This document shows positions 1 to 7,183 of a stretch of DNA of 15,898 nt, piece by piece. Location: assembly GCA_028288315.1 (NCBI GenBank), contig JAQBNY010000240.1:1-15898 (forward strand). The letters are read 5' to 3'. The position numbers and the translations under genes are program-made. Source of the DNA: Mucilaginibacter sp. Lineage in GTDB: Bacteria > Bacteroidota > Bacteroidia > Sphingobacteriales > Sphingobacteriaceae. Within the stretch, counting starts at the first letter, position 1. The number at the start of each line of letters is the position of its first letter. The notes beneath the pieces are model-generated. The model saw only the letters and a list, made by a program, of their open reading frames with translations, made no database searches and was not told the DNA's origin.

Positions 1-743
1 ATAAAGATATTTATCAGGCTGCCCTTAAAGGTAGTATTTATAAATTACTGCCAACAGTAAATATTGTTGATATTACTAACAATGTTGCACCCTTTAATGT
101 GCAGCAGGCAGCGTTTATTTTAAAGAACAGTTTTTACTACTTTCCTGAAGATACAGTTCACCTTATAGGTATTGATACTGTGTATAATACGTATACCCGT
201 TATCTGGCTGTAAGATATAAAAACCACTACTTTGTTGGGGCTGATAACGGCATATTTTCGTTGATGTTTGACGAGGAGCCTGATGAGATTGTGGAAATAA
301 ATATTATGCAGGATTTGAAGTTTTTACACTTCCCGCTGGCAGATATTTTTGTTAAAGCTGCCTGCCATTTAGCGAACGGTGGTACACTTGCCAAAATAGG
401 CCTGCCAGTAACCAGTGTTGAGAACAAAATGACCCTCCAACCGGTAATTGAGAAAAACCTTATTAAAGGTGCCGTGATATATATCGACTCCTTCCAAAAT
501 GTAATTACCAACGTAACTAAAGAATTTTTTAACCGCGTACAACAAGGCCGCCGTTTTATACTTTACTTTAAACGTAACGAAACCATCACTCAATTAAGCT
601 GGCATTATAACGAAGTACCTGAGGGCGAAAAGCTTTGTTTGTTTGGCATAAGCGACCATTTGGAAATAGCCATTAACAAAGGCAATGCAAGCGGTTTATT
701 AGGCTTAAATTTGGGCGATAGTGTTATAATTGATTTTCAATAG
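1..743 (+). CDS. SAM hydrolase (S-adenosyl-L-methionine hydroxide adenosyltransferase, DUF62), 5' partial
   Basis: The gene runs in from before the window. The frame is open from base 3 and ends with TAG at 741-743, giving 246 visible residues. They begin KDIYQAALKG, which matches the stretch just after the N-terminal TTDFG motif of this family, so only about a dozen residues should be missing. A GTG at 99 lies inside the conserved VDITNNVAPF-NVQQAAF region and is not the start. The C-terminal part has the family pattern: a QNVITNV segment, then SDHLEIAINKGNASGLLGLNLGD near the end (family motif for the second domain). Characterised members split SAM into adenosine and methionine; the physiological role is poorly understood. 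The protein has no membrane segment and should be cytoplasmic. A 154-bp gap separates it from the next gene, so an operon link is uncertain. Family assignment is confident; the substrate is inferred from family. Confidence 0.88.
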   Translation, partial: KDIYQAALKGSIYKLLPTVNIVDITNNVAPFNVQQAAFILKNSFYYFPEDTVHLIGIDTVYNTYTRYLAVRYKNHYFVGADNGIFSLMFDEEPDEIVEINIMQDLKFLHFPLADIFVKAACHLANGGTLAKIGLPVTSVENKMTLQPVIEKNLIKGAVIYIDSFQNVITNVTKEFFNRVQQGRRFILYFKRNETITQLSWHYNEVPEGEKLCLFGISDHLEIAINKGNASGLLGLNLGDSVIIDFQ

Positions 744-864
744 AACTTTCTTGAAAGATGCTAAGGCGCAAAGAAAATTAAACATTATTGTCTCTTTGCT
801 CGAATTCCAATTCATACTTTCGTCAATTTTATTCACTTCAACCCAAACACAACAATTAAACCCT

Positions 865-872
865 TAGTTTTG
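865..872 (+). promoter_or_regulatory. Candidate -7 promoter element for the ABC transporter gene
   Basis: TAGTTTTG matches the Bacteroidota -7 consensus TAnnTTTG exactly and lies 25 bp before the ATG at 898. It predicts a short leader of about 20 nt. No clear TTG-type -33 element is seen at the usual distance upstream, so this call rests on the -7 match and position only. Confidence 0.4.
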
Positions 873-897
873 CAGGTTGATAATATATAATTTATAA

Positions 898-2724
898 ATG
901 GCACGAGGACGACTTAATAGTGGCAGTAAAGCAGAGGCGGAATTACCAAAAGCAAAAATAAACCTGGATAGTTTAAGACGCATAGCCAGGCTTATTTCCT
1001 ACTTAAAACCTCATCGCGGAAAATTTACAGCTGCAATCGTATTTTTATTTCTTTCCAGCTTAACAGGCTTGGCGTTCCCATCATTTTTAGGGGCGCTGAT
1101 AGATGCCGCGCAGGGCAAGCAAAAGTATTCTTTTTTGCCGCCTACTATTAACGCAATAGGTACGCTGGCATTTACAGTACTGTTTGTGCAGGCTATAATA
1201 TCCTTTTTCAGAGTAGTGTGGTTTGTACAGGTAAGTGAACGGGCACTGGCCGATATAAGGCGCGATACTTATTTTAAGCTGGTTACCCTACCCATGAACT
1301 TTTTTGCTAATCGCAGGGTTGGCGAGCTCAATAGCCGCATATCTGCCGATCTGTCTCAGATACAGGATACCATGACCACCACTTTTGCCGAAATGATAAG
1401 GCAAATGGTACTGCTGGTTGGCGGTATAACTTTTCTTACCATTGTATCTTTTAAACTAACGCTGGCTTTATTGCTAATGCTGCCGGTACTGATTGTGGTA
1501 GCTGTAGTGTTTGGAAAATTCATCCGCAAGCTATCAAGACAGGCACAAGATAAACTGGCCGACTCCAATACTATTATTGAAGAAACCCTGCAAGGCATTG
1601 CTAATGTTAAAGCATTTGTAAATGAAGCTTTTGAAGCCGGCCGATACGATAAAAACCTGCGCGAGGTAGTAAAAATAGCGGTTAAAGGCGCAAAGTTTCG
1701 TGGGTTATTCGCTTCCTTCATTGTATTTTGTTTATTTGGGGCTATAGTAGGCGTTATTTGGTACGGTTCGGTATTGGTAAGTCACCATGAACTTTCAGTT
1801 GGTAGTTTAACAACTTTTATACTCTACTCTATATTTGTGGGTGCTGCAATGGGTAGCTTCCCAGAGTTATATGCCAACATGCAAAAGGCCGTTGGCGCCA
1901 GTGAGCGTGTATTGGAAATACTGGATGAAAAAGGCGAAGACGTATCTATAAATGCAAGCGAGAACCTGATCAAACAAAAAATTAAAGGCAACTTGTCGTT
2001 TAACAACGTGGTATTTGCTTACCCTTCACGATCAGAGTTAACGGTTCTTAAAGATATATCTTTTAGTGCCGATGCCGGGCAGCGCATAGCCATTGTAGGG
2101 CCAAGCGGTTCAGGTAAATCAACTATGGCCGCACTGATATTGCAGTTCTATCACCCGCAAAGCGGCACCATACAGTTTGACGGCAAAGATGCAGACGAAT
2201 ATGCCCTTACGGATATCCGTAACCAGGTAGCCATTGTTCCGCAGGATGTATTGCTGTTTGGCGGTACTATTTTAGAGAATATTGCATACGGTAAACTGGA
2301 TGCATCAAAAGAAGAAATTATACAAGCCGCTAAAAAAGCCAATGCCGACCAGTTTATCACATCGTTCCCTGAGGGCTATGATACGGTTGTTGGTGAGCGT
2401 GGTGTAAAACTATCCGGTGGACAAAGGCAGCGAATTGCCATTGCAAGGGCATTGCTGAAAAATCCGGCCATACTGATATTAGATGAGGCTACCTCTTCGC
2501 TTGATTCAGAATCTGAACGTTTGGTACAGGAAGCATTGGAGGTTTTGATGAAAGGCCGTACATCGGTAATTATTGCTCACCGCCTATCTACCATCCGCGA
2601 AGCTGATAAAATAATTGTGCTGGAAAAAGGTGTGATAATTGAAACCGGTAACCACCAGGAATTAATAGCAAACGAGCAAGGGCTGTACAGATACCTGAGC
2701 CAGTTACAATACGAAGTTCAATAA
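898..2724 (+). CDS. ABC half-transporter, permease fused to ATPase (MsbA/BmrA-like exporter)
   Basis: This 608-residue protein has the type IV exporter layout: a six-helix membrane domain (about residues 40-335) followed by a nucleotide-binding domain. All ATPase motifs are intact: Walker A GPSGSGKST (401-409), signature LSGGQ (505-509), Walker B ILILDEA with Asp529-Glu530, and the switch His561 in AHRLST. It should work as a homodimer in the inner membrane, driving export of a lipid or hydrophobic compound. MsbA-type lipid A/phospholipid flipping is possible, but the sequence does not fix the substrate. Residues 1-25 form a charged cytoplasmic extension (SGSKAEAELPKAK) before the first helix, which is common in Bacteroidota versions. 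The ATG at 898 follows a candidate -7 element. The next gene starts 117 bp downstream, so it is probably a separate unit. Confidence 0.93.
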   Translation: MARGRLNSGSKAEAELPKAKINLDSLRRIARLISYLKPHRGKFTAAIVFLFLSSLTGLAFPSFLGALIDAAQGKQKYSFLPPTINAIGTLAFTVLFVQAIISFFRVVWFVQVSERALADIRRDTYFKLVTLPMNFFANRRVGELNSRISADLSQIQDTMTTTFAEMIRQMVLLVGGITFLTIVSFKLTLALLLMLPVLIVVAVVFGKFIRKLSRQAQDKLADSNTIIEETLQGIANVKAFVNEAFEAGRYDKNLREVVKIAVKGAKFRGLFASFIVFCLFGAIVGVIWYGSVLVSHHELSVGSLTTFILYSIFVGAAMGSFPELYANMQKAVGASERVLEILDEKGEDVSINASENLIKQKIKGNLSFNNVVFAYPSRSELTVLKDISFSADAGQRIAIVGPSGSGKSTMAALILQFYHPQSGTIQFDGKDADEYALTDIRNQVAIVPQDVLLFGGTILENIAYGKLDASKEEIIQAAKKANADQFITSFPEGYDTVVGERGVKLSGGQRQRIAIARALLKNPAILILDEATSSLDSESERLVQEALEVLMKGRTSVIIAHRLSTIREADKIIVLEKGVIIETGNHQELIANEQGLYRYLSQLQYEVQ

Positions 2725-2776
2725 ATTTATATATCTTAACTGTCATTAAACGGACTACATCTTTTTGTAAAATACC

Positions 2777-2810
2777 GACGTAAAAGAGCAAATAATTGCA
2801 TAAAAACGTC
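2777..2810. promoter_or_regulatory. Concentric inverted repeat upstream of the beta-CASP gene
   Basis: An outer pair GACGT (2777-2781)/ACGTC (2806-2810) and an inner pair GCAA (2788-2791)/TTGC (2796-2799) share the same centre at 2793/2794. The element lies 31 bp before the ATG at 2842. It has the form of an operator for a dimeric regulator, or a weak RNA hairpin. No known regulator is assigned and chance cannot be excluded. Confidence 0.25.
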
Positions 2811-2841
2811 ATAAATCCGTATCTTTTTTTGAACTAATTAC

Positions 2842-4239
2842 ATGAAATTATCTATACACGGAGCGGCCCGGCAGGTAACCGGCAGCATGCACTTGCTGGA
2901 AATTGGCCAATATAAAATACTGATTGATTGCGGACTCGATTACGAAAAAGACCACAATATACAAGTAAATGAAAACTTTAACTTTAAGCCCGAAGATATT
3001 GATGTAGTGATACTTACACATGCTCACATTGATCATTCAGGCAATTTGCCTACACTAGTACGCATGGGCTTTAACGGCCAGATATTATGCACTCCTCCCA
3101 CTGCCGACCTTACAGAATTGTTATTGTTGGATTCGGTAAATATCTTTTTGCAGAAATCTCAAAAAAGTCATAGAAACCGCAGAAACAAGCACCAAAAAAG
3201 TAGCGGTCCACAGCCATTATATTTGCAAAAACATGTGATGGATACTGTTGAGCGTTTTGTAACTATTGGCTTTAACAAACCCTTCCGTATTACCGGCGAT
3301 ATTGAACTTACCTTTATACAAACCGGTCATTTATTGGGTGCTGCAGCGGCGGTATTAAAAATAAATGATGAAGGAATAGAAAAGTCCATTGCCTTTACCG
3401 GCGATATTGGCCGCAAAAACTATCCGGTGTTAAATGATCCTGAAGCCTTCCCTCCTGTTGATTATATTGTTTCAGAATCTACCTACGGTGGTCGTAACCA
3501 TACTAAGGATAAGTCTGTTGAGGAAACCTTCGTAGAGATAATTGAGAAGGTGTGTATTAAGGAACAAGGCCGGTTAATTATACCCGCGTTTAGTATTGGC
3601 CGTACGCAATCGCTGGTTTTTGCTTTGAATAAGATATTTAGCAGTGGTCTGCTACCTAAAGTAGCCGTATTTGTTGATAGCCCAATGGCATCAATGGCTA
3701 CAAGTTTATACCGAAAGCATCACAGCCTTGTAAACCCCGAAGCACAGGAATTCTACAATAAAAAAGGTGATGAATTTGAATTCGATAACCTTACTTATGT
3801 TGAAACCTTAAAGGATAGCAGGCAGGTATCTAACTATTACGAACCCTGTATCATCATATCATCGGCAGGTATGCTGGAAGGTGGCCGTATACAAGACCAT
3901 CTTTTCTATAATATTCAAAATTATTACTGCACCATCTTGTTCATAGGCTATTGTGCTAAAGGCACCTTAGGTTACCGCCTGCTGCGCGGCGATCCAATAG
4001 TTCATATAAAAGATCGCGACCTGGCCGTTTATGCCACCATCAAAAAAACTGATGTTTTAAGCGCTCACGGCGATCATGATGATTTGGTGGCTAACATTAA
4101 GTCGCAGGATAGTAAATCGCTTAAAGGTGTCTTTTTGGTGCATGGTGAAGAAGTTAGCATGCAGGCATTGGCCGATACATTAGAGCAGGACGGATACAAG
4201 GTTACTATCCCTGAAAAAGATGTGGTTTACGAGTTATAA
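2842..4239 (+). CDS. MBL-fold/beta-CASP nuclease (CPSF73/RNase J-like superfamily)
   Basis: The protein has 465 residues. The metallo-beta-lactamase motif 2 is complete: His60, His62, Asp64 and His65 in LTHAHIDHSGN. Further metal-binding segments follow in family order: GHLLGAAA, the TGDIGR aspartate, and the closing SAHGDHDDL histidine. The beta-CASP insert is recognisable from STYGGRNH, PAFSIGRTQ, VFVDSPMA and SSAGMLEGGR, with a late LVHGE motif. This is the YSH1/CPSF73-like bacterial group, whose studied members are zinc-dependent RNases acting on single-stranded RNA. It lacks the C-terminal domain of RNase J, so the rnj symbol is not used. Residues of about 106-125 are rich in Lys, Arg and Ser (KSHRNRRNKHQKS) and look like a basic loop that could touch nucleic acid. 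The precise substrate is unknown. It ends 24 bp before a convergent gene. Confidence 0.9.
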   Translation: MKLSIHGAARQVTGSMHLLEIGQYKILIDCGLDYEKDHNIQVNENFNFKPEDIDVVILTHAHIDHSGNLPTLVRMGFNGQILCTPPTADLTELLLLDSVNIFLQKSQKSHRNRRNKHQKSSGPQPLYLQKHVMDTVERFVTIGFNKPFRITGDIELTFIQTGHLLGAAAAVLKINDEGIEKSIAFTGDIGRKNYPVLNDPEAFPPVDYIVSESTYGGRNHTKDKSVEETFVEIIEKVCIKEQGRLIIPAFSIGRTQSLVFALNKIFSSGLLPKVAVFVDSPMASMATSLYRKHHSLVNPEAQEFYNKKGDEFEFDNLTYVETLKDSRQVSNYYEPCIIISSAGMLEGGRIQDHLFYNIQNYYCTILFIGYCAKGTLGYRLLRGDPIVHIKDRDLAVYATIKKTDVLSAHGDHDDLVANIKSQDSKSLKGVFLVHGEEVSMQALADTLEQDGYKVTIPEKDVVYEL

Positions 4240-4263
4240 AGGATACAAAACATCGCGTCTCTA

Positions 4264-4992
4264 CTAAACATTCCCCCATCCGCTTGCCAATACATCAGCA
4301 ATGTGGATGGTTTTAATGGGCAGGTTATTTTTATCTATATATCCCTGTAAGTGCAGCAAACATGATGCATCGGTTGAAATAATGTATTCTGCATTAACAG
4401 CCAGTGCATTATCAACTTTTTGTTGGGCCATTGCGCTCGATATCGCATCAAATTTAACAGCAAAGGTGCCGCCAAATCCACAACAGGTTTCATTATCCTT
4501 CAGGTCTACTAATTCCAACCCTAATACTTTTGATAGTAATTGACGTGGCTCGTTTTTGATCTTGCATTCACGCAATCCGCTACAACTATCATGGTAAACA
4601 GCACGTCCTTCCAGCTCAGCACCAAAATAGTCAAACTGTAGTATGTTCACCAAAAAGTCGCTTAACTCGTATATATTGCTTTGAATATTGCGGCATTTAT
4701 TATGCGATGTGGTATTGGTGAAAAGGTCGTTATAATAATTACGCACCATACCTGTACACGAGGCCGATGGGGAAACAATTATACTATCCTCATGAAAATC
4801 ATTCAGGAATTTACTGCCAACAGCCTTGGCGTCATCCCAAAAACCGGCGTTAAAAGCAGGCTGACCACAGCAGGTTTGCTCAGGGTTATATTTAACTACA
4901 CAACCCGCTTTTTCCAGTACTTTAACAGTATTAAAAGCAGTATCAGGATATAGCTGATCTATAAAACAGGGGATAAATAGCTCAATTGTCAT
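4264..4992 (-). CDS. Fe-S binding protein with two CCG domains (LutA/LldE/YkgE family)
   Basis: The 242-residue protein has two cysteine-rich CCG repeats. The first is Cys9 (IPCF), Cys41-Cys42-Gly43 (TCCGQP) and Cys79 (SASC). The second is HDSCSGLREC followed by ETCCGFGG. This pattern, shared with heterodisulfide reductase HdrB, LutA and GlpC, binds an Fe-S cluster. LutA works with LutB and LutC to oxidise L-lactate to pyruvate, but no LutB or LutC is visible here, so lactate oxidation is only a possibility. The length matches the family (about 240). No signal peptide or membrane helix is seen, so it should be cytoplasmic. The start lies 8 bp after the stop of the upstream MFS gene, indicating one transcript. 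The gene faces the beta-CASP gene across 24 bp. Confidence 0.87.
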   Translation of the reverse strand: MTIELFIPCFIDQLYPDTAFNTVKVLEKAGCVVKYNPEQTCCGQPAFNAGFWDDAKAVGSKFLNDFHEDSIIVSPSASCTGMVRNYYNDLFTNTTSHNKCRNIQSNIYELSDFLVNILQFDYFGAELEGRAVYHDSCSGLRECKIKNEPRQLLSKVLGLELVDLKDNETCCGFGGTFAVKFDAISSAMAQQKVDNALAVNAEYIISTDASCLLHLQGYIDKNNLPIKTIHIADVLASGWGNV

Positions 4993-5000
4993 TGTAAAAA

Positions 5001-6323
5001 TTAAACGACGCTAAATTCAGAAATTTTCTGAACTTTCTGCTCTCTTCTTAATAAAGAAAGCAGCAGGATCAATCCAATAATGAAGAATCCGCATAAAACG
5101 AGTGTAGAATTACGCATGCTTCCGGTTATTTCTTCTATAAATCCAAAACTAAACAATCCTCCTACTATAGCCAGTTTTTCCGTTACATCATAAAAGCTGA
5201 AAAACGATGCGGTATCAGTTGTATCCTGAGGCAAGTATTTTGAATAAGTAGATCTTGAAAGCGACTGGATCCCTCCCATTACCAGGCCAACAATTACAGC
5301 TAAAATATAAAACTGGGTGGCGGTTGTAATAAAATAGGCAGCGATACAAACCCCTACCCATATTAAAACTACTAATACCAGTACCTTGATGTTACCAAAT
5401 TTATCAGACAAGCGCGACATTAGTGTAGCACCAATAATAGCTACTATTTGTATAATAAGGATAATAGTGATCAGCGCAGATGTAGGCATCTTTAACTCCT
5501 TTGCCGCAAAGCCTGTGGCAACCAGCATAATAGTTTGCACACCCATTGAGTAAAAGAAAAATGCCGGCAGATAACGTTTTAATAACGGCATCGACTTTAC
5601 TTTTACCCAAACTTTACCCAACTCAATAAAGCCTCCCTTAATTATGTTATGCTGATGTGTTTGCGCATTAGGACTTCCCTTAGGTAATATACTGAACGGT
5701 ATTAGCGCAAAACCAATCCACCAAATACCTACCAGTAGAAATGATATTTGTGCAGGCAAAGCCTTATCAGTAATACCAAAAGTAGCCGGCGATAACACAA
5801 ACGCAAAACATATCAACTGTAGTAATACGCTGCCAATGTAGCCATATGTAAAACCTTTGGCGCTCACTTTATCCTGCATGTCTAAAGTGGCTATCTCAGG
5901 CAGGTAAGAATTGTAGAAAACAAAGCCTCCGCTGTAACCTATTGCTGCTAAAGCAAAGCAGATAATACCGATCTCTAAATGGCTGCTATCAAAAAAGAAT
6001 AAGCCACAGCAAGCCGCTGAGCCAAGCAATGTAAAGAATTGCATAAACACCTTCTTGTTGCCGCGATAATCTGCTATAGAGCTTAATATAGGCAATAATA
6101 GCGCCATTGTTAGGTAAGCCACAGCTAAAGCATAATCAGACAAAGCCGTATTCACAAAATTATGCCCGAAGAAATTTACACGGTTGCCATTATCAGCATT
6201 AGTAGTAATAGCTACATAATACGCCGGGAAAATGGTTGATGTAATGACCAGGTTATATGCCGAATTTGCCCAGTCAAACATGGCCCAGGCACGGATTGTT
6301 CTCTTATTATTTTTTGCTTGCAT
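5001..6323 (-). CDS. MFS transporter, Atg22/UMF1 family
   Basis: The product has 440 residues and about 12 hydrophobic segments. It begins with the hallmark of the Atg22-like MFS group: RAWAMFDWANSAYNLVITS near residues 10-28. In fungi, Atg22 exports amino acids from the vacuole; bacterial members are common but mostly uncharacterised. It is an inner-membrane protein, with substrate unknown. The ATG at 6323 lies 41 bp after the stop of the racemase gene, and its stop is 8 bp before the Fe-S protein gene, so all three are probably co-transcribed. The nearby amino acid racemase makes an amino acid or related acid a reasonable but unproven cargo. Confidence 0.88.
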   Translation of the reverse strand: MQAKNNKRTIRAWAMFDWANSAYNLVITSTIFPAYYVAITTNADNGNRVNFFGHNFVNTALSDYALAVAYLTMALLLPILSSIADYRGNKKVFMQFFTLLGSAACCGLFFFDSSHLEIGIICFALAAIGYSGGFVFYNSYLPEIATLDMQDKVSAKGFTYGYIGSVLLQLICFAFVLSPATFGITDKALPAQISFLLVGIWWIGFALIPFSILPKGSPNAQTHQHNIIKGGFIELGKVWVKVKSMPLLKRYLPAFFFYSMGVQTIMLVATGFAAKELKMPTSALITIILIIQIVAIIGATLMSRLSDKFGNIKVLVLVVLIWVGVCIAAYFITTATQFYILAVIVGLVMGGIQSLSRSTYSKYLPQDTTDTASFFSFYDVTEKLAIVGGLFSFGFIEEITGSMRNSTLVLCGFFIIGLILLLSLLRREQKVQKISEFSVV

Positions 6324-6364
6324 TGCAGTTTAAAAGTATGCAAATTTTATAATTATAGAAACTT

Positions 6365-7054
6365 TTACCCTATTGCAAACTCTACTGCCGCTGCCGAATG
6401 GATTTGGGTAGTGTCAAACTGTATGATATCGGTATCATCAGGCTTAATTAATAGTGGTATTTCTGTACAGCCTAATATAACACCTTCGGCACCACGCTGT
6501 TTCAAATTTTCAATTATTTGCAGGTATCTTGCTTTAGTTTCAGGGAGTAAAATCCCTTTTCCAAGTTCATCAGTAAGGGTTGTATGAATAAATTTCCTGT
6601 CATCTTCACTGGGTATCAAAGCATCTATACCAGCTGCTGCTAACTTATCGGTGAAAAAAGTGTGTTCCATAGTGAATTTTGTTCCCAGTAAAGCAACCTT
6701 TGTAATTTTATACTTTTTAATAACAGCCGCAGTAGCAGTTGCTATATTTATTACAGGCAAACCTATTTTTTGCTCAACCTCATCGGCAACTAAATGGAGG
6801 GTATTAGCACACAAAATTATAGCATCAGCACCGCTATTGCGTAGCCCTATCCCAGCTTCTACAATCATTTCGGTTGTTTTAACCCAATTATTAGCAGCGT
6901 GGTTATTAGCAATATCCGCATAATTAAAGGAATGTAACAGCAACCTTGCAGCATTTAAACCACCAAGCTTGTCATTTATCCCCTGGTTAATGAACCGGTA
7001 ATAATCTATTGTTGATACCCAGCTTGTACCGCCTATTAAGCCTAATGTTTTCAT
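6365..7054 (-). CDS. Aspartate/glutamate racemase family protein (YgeA/RacD-like)
   Basis: This 229-residue protein starts with the family signature GLIGGTSWVSTIDYY. It carries both catalytic cysteines of the cofactor-independent racemases, Cys82 in LCANT and Cys196 in GCTEI. These act as a two-base pair that removes and returns the alpha proton, interconverting L and D forms of aspartate, glutamate or a related amino acid. The LCANTLH form is closer to YgeA/aspartate racemase than to MurI, so a cell-wall D-glutamate role is less likely. Length is normal. It is the first gene of a probable three-gene minus-strand cluster. A sequence close to the -7 consensus, TAGTTTTA at 7066-7059, lies just before the ATG but has one mismatch. 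Exact substrate is not determined. Confidence 0.88.
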   Translation of the reverse strand: MKTLGLIGGTSWVSTIDYYRFINQGINDKLGGLNAARLLLHSFNYADIANNHAANNWVKTTEMIVEAGIGLRNSGADAIILCANTLHLVADEVEQKIGLPVINIATATAAVIKKYKITKVALLGTKFTMEHTFFTDKLAAAGIDALIPSEDDRKFIHTTLTDELGKGILLPETKARYLQIIENLKQRGAEGVILGCTEIPLLIKPDDTDIIQFDTTQIHSAAAVEFAIG

Positions 7055-7126
7055 GTGCTAAAACTATGGAAAGGATTTTATTATGGTGTAATCTAAATCC
7101 ATTTAAATGCTAAAAAATAGCTTAAC

Positions 7127-7161
7127 AAAAAAGCGTTATCGGCGGCTAACCAATAACGCTT
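7127..7161 (-). terminator. Rho-independent terminator after the glutaminase-family gene
   Basis: A perfect 9-bp stem, AAGCGTTAT (7131-7139) with ATAACGCTT (7153-7161), is followed on the minus strand by a run of six T (complement of 7132-7127). It begins 22 bp past the stop codon of the 7184-9661 gene and separates it from the racemase operon. Confidence 0.8.
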
Positions 7162-7183
7162 AATATTTAATTTGTATAAAATT

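Noticed and set aside
99..743. GTG at 99 as the start of the SAM hydrolase gene
   Set aside because: The frame is open to the window edge and the upstream residues match the family's conserved N-terminal region, so the gene is cut by the window.
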